A program made the position numbers and the translations under genes. The notes beneath the pieces are model-generated. The model searched no databases. It was given only the letters and a program-made list of their open reading frames with translations, and was not told the DNA's origin. From NCBI GenBank assembly GCA_023299815.1, contig JALZWA010000302.1, forward strand, positions 1-34,598: 34,598 nucleotides of DNA, in the 5' to 3' direction. Origin of the DNA: Akkermansiaceae bacterium (GTDB lineage: Bacteria; Verrucomicrobiota; Verrucomicrobiia; Verrucomicrobiales; Akkermansiaceae). This document shows, in pieces, positions 27,351-34,598 of this stretch (position 1 is the first letter of the stretch; the number at the start of each line of letters is the position of its first letter).

Positions 27351-27977
27351 CTAAGTGTTTTCCGCTCCGGGAAGGTCGATTTTTGAAATCTCAGCCATGA
27401 TTCGGTCTGAAATCACTTGGTAGCCGTCTCGCCCCTTCACTGCGAGTTCCTCAGAGGTGAACTTAATCGGGTCACCCACCACGATGGTGATCGGGTGCAG
27501 GCGCAAGCGAGCGCTCCCTCGTGGGAGACATTCACGCGCACCAAAAAGACGCATCGGCTGCACAGTCGCTTTGCTCTTCGCAACAATGAGGCCGACTCCA
27601 GCTCCCGCAGGCCCGAGTTCGCCATCCAGCGTCCGCGCTCCTTCTGGAAAAACAACGACCCGTTCACCGCTGCGCAGAATTTTAATGATGCGCTTCAGGC
27701 TACTCATATCGGGCCGATCCTGATCCACGGGCACGGCATTCCACTTTGTGTAAAGCCATTTGAAGAAGCCTTTAAAGAGAGTCTTGCGAGCGAGGTAGTG
27801 GACCTCATCATCGTAGGCGATCCCGATAAGTGGCGGATCAAGAAAGCTCTCGTGATTCGAAGCAATCAGAACTCCGCCATCTTGAATGAGCTTCTCGCGG
27901 CCGATCACGCGATAGCCAAAAAAAGCGGTTGTCGCAGCGCGAAAAAAGGTGACGCCAATCCAGTAAATCGTCTTCAT
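27351..27977 (-). CDS. plsC: 1-acyl-sn-glycerol-3-phosphate acyltransferase (PlsC family)
   Basis: 208 aa; HX4D motif NHESFLDPP; FPEGARTLDG motif. Confidence 0.9.
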   Translation of the reverse strand: MKTIYWIGVTFFRAATTAFFGYRVIGREKLIQDGGVLIASNHESFLDPPLIGIAYDDEVHYLARKTLFKGFFKWLYTKWNAVPVDQDRPDMSSLKRIIKILRSGERVVVFPEGARTLDGELGPAGAGVGLIVAKSKATVQPMRLFGARECLPRGSARLRLHPITIVVGDPIKFTSEELAVKGRDGYQVISDRIMAEISKIDLPGAENT

Positions 27978-27983
27978 GAGAAT

Positions 27984-28640
27984 CTATGAGGGGTTTTGCC
28001 AACCAAGCTTCACCAGAGCCTGCCTCGCCGCATCCACAACTTCGTCGATCTGCAGTTCGGAGGAATCAATCACGATCGCTCCATCAGAAATCTTCAGTGG
28101 GGCGGTCTTCCGCTGACTGTCCTGCGCATCGCGCGCGGCCACCGCATCTGCTTCTCCATCTGCAGCACGGCGGGCACGGCGCACCTCCTCGGAGGCATCG
28201 ATATAGAGTTTGTAGGGAGTTTCGGGAAAGACCACGGACCCAATGTCCCGGCCTTCCATCACCACATCACTCGTCGTAAGATAATCGCGCTGGAGCTGGA
28301 CGAGGCGATCGCGCACTTCAGGAACGGCGGCGACATGGGAGACCGCATTATTGACCGCTTCCGAGCGAAGCTCTTCATTTAAAAATTGACCATTGATCGC
28401 GATCGTCGAGCGGCCCTCTTCCATTCCGCACGTGATCTCCATTCCCCCGAGCGAGCTGATGACAGCATCCGCATCCTGCGGGGAAATTTCATCTTTTAAA
28501 ATCTGCCATGTGACAGCGCGATACATCGCCCCTGAGTTCACCATGACCATGCCGAGAGAATCGGCGAGGCGCTTGGCGACGGTGCTTTTTCCGGAAGCGG
28601 CGGGGCCGTCAATAGCGACAGCGCGGTGGGTGGTGCTCAT
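27984..28640 (-). CDS. cmk: Cytidylate kinase
   Basis: 218 aa; AIDGPAASGKSTVAKRLADSLG, NSGAMYRAVTW, EGRDIGSVVFPE, KLYIDASEEVRRARRA. Confidence 0.95.
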   Translation of the reverse strand: MSTTHRAVAIDGPAASGKSTVAKRLADSLGMVMVNSGAMYRAVTWQILKDEISPQDADAVISSLGGMEITCGMEEGRSTIAINGQFLNEELRSEAVNNAVSHVAAVPEVRDRLVQLQRDYLTTSDVVMEGRDIGSVVFPETPYKLYIDASEEVRRARRAADGEADAVAARDAQDSQRKTAPLKISDGAIVIDSSELQIDEVVDAARQALVKLGWQNPS

Positions 28641-29950
28641 CGTTTACGAATGTCTTTAAGGTGATCGGCAAAGCCGGGGTAGGAAGTGTTAACACAGCCT
28701 GTGTCCTCGATCGTAGTAGTGCCGCTCTCGGCAAGAAGACCCGCCATTGCGAAGGCCATTGCGATGCGGTGGTCGCCGAAACTTTTCAACGCCGCTCCCT
28801 TAAGCGAGGCACCTCCTTGAATGATCATTCCGTCTTCGAATTCTTCCACCTCGACGCCCATTTCCCGAAGATTAGTAACGGTCGTCTCAATGCGATCCGT
28901 CTCTTTCACTCGCAGCTCCTCGGCATTGCGAATGGTCATCTTCCCTTTCGCAAGAGCGCCGGCTACAGCCAAAATAGGGACCTCATCGATGAGATTTGGA
29001 ATTTCTTCAGGCAGAATTTCGACCCCGTGGAGTTCTTGCCCCACAACTTCAATATTTCCGCGCGGCTCGCCCCCATCATCGTGAAGAACGACGTCTTTAA
29101 TATGCGCACCCATCCGGATGAGAACATTAATAAGGCCAGTCCGAGTCGGGTTAAGGCCGACATTGGTGATGAGAAGCTTCGAGCCTGGGCGACAAGCGGC
29201 AGCGACAATCCAGAAAGCCGCACTGGAAATGTCTCCAGGGACCACGACATCGCAGGAGCGAATCCGCTGCTGACCGTAGAGAGAAATGGTATTGCCCTCA
29301 GTCATAACGGTGACGCCAAAGGCATTAAGAAGCCGCTCGCTGTGATCGCGCGTCGTCGCAGGCTGGATCACCGTCGTTTTATCTGGCGCAAAAAGCCCCG
29401 CCAGCAGCACCGCACTCTTCACCTGCGCACTCGCCATCGGCATTTCATAAATGATTGATTCCAGCTCGCCGCCCGTGATGTGAAGTGGTGCGCAGCCTGG
29501 CTTCGCGCCACGCGCATCGAGCTTTGCTCCCATCTCCTCCAGCGGCTTCATAATCCGACCCATTGGGCGGGACGAGAGAGAGTCATCACCCGTGAGCACG
29601 CTATCGAACTTCTGCGCCGCAAGCACTCCCGCAAGCAGACGCATGCCCGTGCCTGAGTTTCCACAATCAAGCTCGACTGTTGGAGCACGAAGGGCGCCCT
29701 TACACCCGTGAATGATGAGATCCAGCGGAGCATCCTCAGTCCCGCGCTCCACCTCATATCGCACTCCTAACTGACCCATCGCACGAAGAGTGTTCACGCA
29801 GTCCTCACTAGGGAGAAAATTCTCAACCCGGCAAGGCCCATCGGACAATCCCGCAAGGATCGCCACGCGGTGGGAAATACTCTTATCACCCGGCACCGCC
29901 AGCTCCCCTTTGATCGCCTCAATTGGGCTTACCTTAATCGTGTCACTCAT
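28637..29950 (-). CDS. aroA: 3-phosphoshikimate 1-carboxyvinyltransferase (EPSP synthase)
   Basis: AVPGDKSISHRVAILAGL, LDCGNSGTGMRLLAGVLA, EELRVKETDRI, SFGDHRIAMAFAMAGL; TGA overlaps the cmk ATG. Start MSDT at 29950 or MTMSDT at 29956. Confidence 0.96.
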   Translation of the reverse strand: MSDTIKVSPIEAIKGELAVPGDKSISHRVAILAGLSDGPCRVENFLPSEDCVNTLRAMGQLGVRYEVERGTEDAPLDLIIHGCKGALRAPTVELDCGNSGTGMRLLAGVLAAQKFDSVLTGDDSLSSRPMGRIMKPLEEMGAKLDARGAKPGCAPLHITGGELESIIYEMPMASAQVKSAVLLAGLFAPDKTTVIQPATTRDHSERLLNAFGVTVMTEGNTISLYGQQRIRSCDVVVPGDISSAAFWIVAAACRPGSKLLITNVGLNPTRTGLINVLIRMGAHIKDVVLHDDGGEPRGNIEVVGQELHGVEILPEEIPNLIDEVPILAVAGALAKGKMTIRNAEELRVKETDRIETTVTNLREMGVEVEEFEDGMIIQGGASLKGAALKSFGDHRIAMAFAMAGLLAESGTTTIEDTGCVNTSYPGFADHLKDIRKR

Positions 29951-29963
29951 GGTCAAAAAAAAA

Positions 29964-30803
29964 TCAGCTCACCTCGTCTCTCGCGGCCTTCACCTGCACG
30001 AGATATTGCTTCAGCCCTTCATTGTCGGATTCCTCCAAAATAACAAGCATATCACGCAAGGACTGCTCCGCCTCGCGAAGGACATTTACCAAAGCCTCAC
30101 GGTTCTCGATCATGATCTCGGCCCACATCGCCGGATCGCCCGAAGCCACCCGACTCGTATCCCGGAACCCTCCTCCGGCAAGCTGCAGCGGATCTCCCAG
30201 CGCGAGCCCAACCTCTGCTGTCAGCACCGCCATCGCGTGCGGGTAATGACTGATCCGCGCCACCGCCCGATCATGCTCCTCCGCACCCAGACGACAAACT
30301 CGGCAGCCGAGACTTTTCCAAAATTCCTCCAGCGCGGCGAGCTCCTCCGCACCACCCTCATCATCATTCGTCAGGACACAGGCCGCTTCGCGGAAAAGAT
30401 CCCCGCGGGCTGCCTCGATCCCTGTCTGCTCAGACCCCGCCATCGGGTGACTCCCGATAAAACTTGCGCCGGACTCTTTTAAAAGTGACCCCACCTCCGC
30501 GTGCGGATGAACCTTCACGCTCCCCACATCCGTCACCAAGCAGCCCTTTTTTAAATGCGGTAGCATCTTTTCCACCAAGCCCGCCATCGCACCTACCGGC
30601 ACCGCGAGAATGATGAGATCCGCTTCTGACACCGCCGTCTCGAGAGACGTCGTCGCCCGCAGGCCCAGCACACACGTCGCAGCTACCCGCTCCTCACTTC
30701 GTCCCCAGAGAATCGCCTCCAGTCCGGCTTCCTGCGCCGCAAGCGCGACCGACCCTCCGAGCAAGCCCGGCCCAAGGATGGTCACTTTTTCAAATCTCAT
30801 CAT
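29964..30803 (-). CDS. tyrA: Prephenate dehydrogenase
   Basis: 279 aa; Rossmann VTILGPGLLGGSVALAAQEAG; VTDVGSVK; FIGSHPMAGSEQTGIEAA. Confidence 0.93.
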   Translation of the reverse strand: MMRFEKVTILGPGLLGGSVALAAQEAGLEAILWGRSEERVAATCVLGLRATTSLETAVSEADLIILAVPVGAMAGLVEKMLPHLKKGCLVTDVGSVKVHPHAEVGSLLKESGASFIGSHPMAGSEQTGIEAARGDLFREAACVLTNDDEGGAEELAALEEFWKSLGCRVCRLGAEEHDRAVARISHYPHAMAVLTAEVGLALGDPLQLAGGGFRDTSRVASGDPAMWAEIMIENREALVNVLREAEQSLRDMLVILEESDNEGLKQYLVQVKAARDEVS

Positions 30804-30834
30804 AAAAAAACCACGCCCTCTCTCGAAGGCGTGG
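30804..30834 (-). terminator. Rho-independent terminator after the poly-Ser lipoprotein gene
   Basis: CCACGCC (30811-30817) / GGCGTGG (30828-30834) inverted repeat; on the minus strand followed by a run of T residues. Confidence 0.75.
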
Positions 30835-30859
30835 CTGGAAGTTAAATGAATCAGGTCGC

Positions 30860-31405
30860 TTAGGGAACCCGGAACTTGTGCGTCGACTTATTCGGGTCTT
30901 CTGGGTCTACCACGAGACGTCCGCCGGGAATGCCACGCACATCCACCTCATTACCGGTGTAGGGATTCTTCACGAAACCCTTACGAGTTGCAGAAGCCGT
31001 AGGGTATTTTGATTTTTTCTTCACTACCACAGGAGGCTTGGGCTTGGGCTTCGAAGAGGAGGAGGAGGAAGAAGAAGAGGAAGAGGAAGAGGAAGAAGAA
31101 GAAGAAGACTTCTTCTTAGCTGCCTGCTTCTTGCGCCATGCCTCAACATCACGCTTCTTTCTATCAGCATCGCGCTTTTTCTGAGCAGCACTCTTTTTGC
31201 TCGAAGAACTCTTCTTCTTAGAAGACGTTGCTTTCTTCTTCGTAGAGGAAGAGGAAGAGGAAGAAGTTTTCTTCTTCGTAGGTGCAGCTTGCACTTTCTC
31301 AGCTACCTTCGGAGGACCCTCAGGAGTTAAAGGCGCACAACTCACGAAGAAAACTCCACTCAGGAGCATCAAGAAAAAATTGCGGAAGGAAATCATGGCT
31401 TTCAT
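30860..31405 (-). CDS. Ser/Lys-rich low-complexity lipoprotein with conserved-looking C-terminal module
   Basis: 181 aa; lipobox FFVSC; several poly-Ser/Lys tracts including 19 consecutive Ser; C-term GFVKNPYTGNEVDVRGIPGGRLVVDPEDPNKSTHKFRVP. Confidence 0.8.
   Translation of the reverse strand: MKAMISFRNFFLMLLSGVFFVSCAPLTPEGPPKVAEKVQAAPTKKKTSSSSSSSTKKKATSSKKKSSSSKKSAAQKKRDADRKKRDVEAWRKKQAAKKKSSSSSSSSSSSSSSSSSSSKPKPKPPVVVKKKSKYPTASATRKGFVKNPYTGNEVDVRGIPGGRLVVDPEDPNKSTHKFRVP
31052..31108 (-). repeat. Triplet-repeat tract (TCT/TCC) encoding 19 consecutive serines
   Basis: Plus strand reads as an uninterrupted GAA/GAG-type purine run; direct count gives 19 Ser codons. Confidence 0.9.
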
Positions 31406-31477
31406 GTCAGTAGTAATTTTAATTTAGGGGGGTGTCGGGGTGAACTGACGCCGAACTCATCGTAGGTATTACAAAAA

Positions 31478-32515
31478 ATGTCAAGCAAGCACAACCACAG
31501 CAACCGCTCGATTGCCCAATCCGTGCAACAATTCATCAAAGCCGAGGAGCATGAGCACTCTGATTTTGAAACCCTTGCTCAGCAACTCTTTAAAACTCAC
31601 TTCCAGCAAAACCTCCCCTACCAGCGCTTTTGTCGACACCTCCGCATCACCCCTGACTCGCTCTCCCACTCGCGCGACATCCCCGCCGTTCCCACCAGCG
31701 CCTTTAAGCTCCCAGACTTCCCCCTTTCCTCCGGAAAAGTCACCTTCCTCACCTCCGGAACCACCACCGAAACCCGCGGTGCACACCACTTCCCCGACAC
31801 CGAACTCTACGACCTCGCCGCACTCACCCACTGGCAGCAGCACCTTCCCGACCTCCCCCTTTATTTTCTCTCTCCCCCTCCCTGCCAGACACCCCAATCC
31901 TCCCTCACGCACATGTTTGGGCACCTCGATCGCTCACTCAATTCAGACGACTCAAAAAATGAGACCCCATTTTTACTCAGAGAATCTCACTTTGATCTCA
32001 CCCCTTTAGTCGATCTCCACCACCCCGTTATCCTCTCTGGCACCGCCCTCGCCTTCCTTCACCTCATCGAGTCTCACCACCCCATCCCCCTTCCAAAAGG
32101 CTCCCAACTCCTAGAAACCGGCGGGTATAAGGGAACCACCCGCACCCTCGCCAAGCCCCACTTCTACCGCCAGCTCAGCGACTTCTTCCAACTCCCCGAT
32201 GCCGTCATTCATAATGAATACGGCATGACCGAGCTCTCCTCCCAAGCCTACGCCAGCGGCTCAGAAGGCACCCACCGCTTCCCCCACTGGTGCCGCCACC
32301 AAATCATCTGTCCCCAGACCGGAAAAGAACTCCCCATCGGAGAAATGGGCTACCTTCAGCTCCACGACCTTGCCAACGTCCACAGCGTCGCCGCCATCCG
32401 CACCCAAGACTTCGCCATCTCTCACCCAAATGGCTCCTTCACCCTCATCGGCCGTGACCCCGGAGCCCTTCCACGAGGCTGCTCCCGCTCCAGTGACGAC
32501 TCACTCAGCAGGTAG
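31478..32515 (+). CDS. LuxE/acyl-protein synthetase-like adenylating enzyme
   Basis: 345 aa; TFLTSGTTTETRGAHHFPDTELYDLAAL, LLETGGYKGTTRT, VIHNEYGMTELSSQAYA, LHDLANVHSVAAIRTQD match the LuxE family pattern. Confidence 0.82.
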   Translation: MSSKHNHSNRSIAQSVQQFIKAEEHEHSDFETLAQQLFKTHFQQNLPYQRFCRHLRITPDSLSHSRDIPAVPTSAFKLPDFPLSSGKVTFLTSGTTTETRGAHHFPDTELYDLAALTHWQQHLPDLPLYFLSPPPCQTPQSSLTHMFGHLDRSLNSDDSKNETPFLLRESHFDLTPLVDLHHPVILSGTALAFLHLIESHHPIPLPKGSQLLETGGYKGTTRTLAKPHFYRQLSDFFQLPDAVIHNEYGMTELSSQAYASGSEGTHRFPHWCRHQIICPQTGKELPIGEMGYLQLHDLANVHSVAAIRTQDFAISHPNGSFTLIGRDPGALPRGCSRSSDDSLSR

Positions 32516-32535
32516 CGGTTTTTAAAAAGGCAACC

Positions 32536-33909
32536 CTAGCGACCACCTCTACCGCCTCCTCCACGGCGATCACCACCGCCGCGCTGAGGACTCGTGATTT
32601 CCGTCACCGTCGCTTCTGGTAAACCACTCGCTTCAATCCACTCCTTCGCCGCCGCCTGATCAACACGATACCAATCCTGAGCCACCTCTTTCACCGTCTC
32701 CTGACGGATCGACTCATCTTGAATCGTCTGAGCCCAATCCATCGCCGTCACCGGATCCTCACGAGACACACTCTCCGCATAAGCCCCTGCCGCCGCATCC
32801 CGCTCGAGCGACGCCGCTAAACCACCTAAAAACTCTCCTGCCGCCGTCGGATCCTCACGCGCCCAAGACTGCATTGCCTCCTCATAAGCCGCCGCCTTCG
32901 TCGCTCCGCTCAACTGATCTGCCCACTCAAGCACCGCCTGAGGATCTTCGCGCGACCACGAATCCGCCAAACGATCCACTGCACCCGTCGCTGCATCATC
33001 ATCGCCATACTTCACGAGCCACTCCGCAGCAGCCTCACGATCGTCCTGCATCAACTCCATCGTCAAGCGAGTCAGCGCCCCTGATTTCAAACTATCATCC
33101 GTCAGCGAATCCACCCAACTCTTCGCCGCATCCTCACCCTGCTCCAGCACCTCCCCCGCGATCATCCCCATATACATCTCCTGCGCACGACCGCCCTCCG
33201 TCGACATACTCTGCACAAAACTCATCGCCTCGCCCACCCCATTCACCAGCAAACCCTGGATCACCCCAAACCCCGCCATCCCCTTCTCCCGATCACCCTC
33301 GATCGTATCCAGATAAGCCGTCGCAGCTGCCCCATCCACCGTCGCCCAGCCAGCCAGCGCACCCATGATCTCTCCAAAAAGCTCACCCCCGCCACCACGA
33401 CCACCCCGCCACCCGCCATTCTCTCCAGCTTCCTCTGCCATCTCTCTCAAAGTCGCCACCGCTCCCGCGCCATCGATCCGCCCCCAAGCATTCGCAAGAA
33501 GCCGAAGCTCCGAGTCACCACCGCGACCAAATCCCCTTCCTCTCCGATTCTCACGCAGCGCCGAAAAAGCCGCCTCCGCATTATCGACCGTCAAATTCTC
33601 AATAAGAGCCGCCAGCATCTTCTGCCTCAACAAAGGATCATTCACCTCAGACAGCGCCTTCATCGCCGCCTTCATATCTTCAGCAGAAATCGTGCCCCCA
33701 GACATGTAGCGTGCCACAAAATCCTTCTCCGGACTCGATACAGAACCCCCGCCACCAGAACTCCGCGTCCTTGGCCGCTCGCCCACCTTAGTCGTCATAT
33801 CCTTCTCACTACTGGCAGTCGAATCCCCACCTGGGTTCGTCATCCAGCCAAGTCCAAATGCAGCTCCAGCCGTCACAGCCAGAAGAGGAAAAAGTGTCGC
33901 GTTCTTCAT
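32536..33909 (-). CDS. Secreted helical-repeat protein with Gly/Arg-rich segments
   Basis: 457 aa; signal/TM at N-terminus; repeated about 30-40-aa units ('SWSREDPQAVLEWADQL', 'SWAREDPTAAGEFLGGL', 'SVSREDPVTAMDWAQTI', 'DWYRVDQAAAKEWIEAS'); C-terminus GGGDRRGGGGRGGR. Confidence 0.8.
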   Translation of the reverse strand: MKNATLFPLLAVTAGAAFGLGWMTNPGGDSTASSEKDMTTKVGERPRTRSSGGGGSVSSPEKDFVARYMSGGTISAEDMKAAMKALSEVNDPLLRQKMLAALIENLTVDNAEAAFSALRENRRGRGFGRGGDSELRLLANAWGRIDGAGAVATLREMAEEAGENGGWRGGRGGGGELFGEIMGALAGWATVDGAAATAYLDTIEGDREKGMAGFGVIQGLLVNGVGEAMSFVQSMSTEGGRAQEMYMGMIAGEVLEQGEDAAKSWVDSLTDDSLKSGALTRLTMELMQDDREAAAEWLVKYGDDDAATGAVDRLADSWSREDPQAVLEWADQLSGATKAAAYEEAMQSWAREDPTAAGEFLGGLAASLERDAAAGAYAESVSREDPVTAMDWAQTIQDESIRQETVKEVAQDWYRVDQAAAKEWIEASGLPEATVTEITSPQRGGGDRRGGGGRGGR

Positions 33910-34004
33910 AAAATTAGAAATTTAAAAGCGCAGATCGAACTCACAGAACTCGCCCTGCCTAGCATCAAACCTCTACCTCCTCAAAAAGTTGCACTCTTTT
34001 AAAA

Positions 34005-34490
34005 AATGATCGAGCAAAGGACCAAAGCACCCTCACCCAATTCCCCACCGGCATCATGCGCAGCCGCTTCCATCCCACCGACGGCTAACTCTACGGCTAC
34101 AGCATGTTCGCCTGGGCCGCCACCCAACAAAAACCCGGCGGCTTCTACCGCATCCGAAAAACCGAGCACCCAGCCCACCTCCCCACCAAAATCCAAGCCA
34201 CCAAAACCGGAGTAAAAATCACCCTCTCCGACCAAATCAAAGAGGTCACCCCAGACAACTTCACCGTCAAAACTTGGGACCTAAAACGAACCAAAAATTA
34301 CGGCTCAAAACACCACAACGAGCGCCAACTAAAAGTCACCCACGCCCTTCTAACAGAAAACCAAATCCACCTCACCATCCCCCACCTAAAACCCACCTGG
34401 GGCATGTCCATCGAAATGACCCTCACCGATCAGTCAGGAAAAGAATTCACCCGCCTCATCCACAACTCCATTTTCCACCTTCCAAAATAA
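34005..34490 (+). pseudogene. Decayed C-terminal remnant of a large PVC secreted protein (DUF6797/heme-protein-like), with in-frame TAA
   Basis: Same frame reads ...TLTQFPTGIMRSRFHPTDG*LYGYSMFAWAATQQKPGGFYRIRKTEHPAHLPTKIQATKTGVKITLSDQI... with TAA at 34086-34088; no N-terminal portion upstream. Confidence 0.75.
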
Positions 34491-34598
34491 GCCACCCCCC
34501 CAAAAAAAACCTCTGCGTGAGCCCCTCCTCAACCAAGCCAATCGCCTCCTCAAGAATTCTTCACATAGATTCATGAAAATTACTGAGAATTCTTAAAG

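Noticed and set aside
28661-29458. 265-aa plus-strand ORF opposite aroA
   Set aside because: aroA motifs are unambiguous on the other strand; this translation has no recognisable features.
31197-31427. Poly-Glu/Phe plus-strand ORF at the Ser-rich gene
   Set aside because: Antisense of the Ser/Lys repeats (TCT/TCC and AAG); not an independent gene.
32874-33368. 164-aa Pro/Ser/His-rich ORF opposite the helical-repeat protein
   Set aside because: Low-complexity antisense artefact; the minus-strand protein has signal peptide and repeat structure.
1-34598. CRISPR array or toxin-antitoxin/defence island
   Set aside because: No regularly spaced direct repeats, Cas-like proteins or recognisable toxin-antitoxin pairs were seen.

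Overview
The window looks like a chromosomal segment from a PVC-group bacterium, probably Verrucomicrobia. This is inferred from a PVC-type cytochrome/HEAT 'membrane-bound dehydrogenase', an LpxC-FabZ fusion, a PEP-CTERM protein and GC-rich secreted repeat proteins. I support about 27 full-length CDSs, two tRNAs (Gly-TCC, Leu-TAA), six rho-independent terminators and one clear pseudogene fragment. Recognisable housekeeping content includes prc/yggS/DUF971 (overlapping chain), lpxC-fabZ, Nif3-like, tyrA-aroA-cmk-plsC, and an ABC-2 transporter. The most interesting accessory block is a polysaccharide-export module on the minus strand (15.19-19.92 kb): a very short OPX/Wza-like protein, a Wzc-like BY-kinase with a Tyr-rich tail, an outer-membrane beta-barrel, and an uncharacterised Cys-containing secreted protein just downstream of a tRNA-Gly. 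No glycosyltransferases or Wzx/Wzy are visible in the window. Other points of interest are a BON/OmpA-like protein with two tiny membrane coiled-coil proteins, an orphan LuxE-like enzyme, a poly-Ser lipoprotein, and a decayed gene with an in-frame TAA at 34086-34088. No CRISPR array, transposase, integrase or rRNA was recognised. All family calls come from reading the translated sequences and were not checked by database search.
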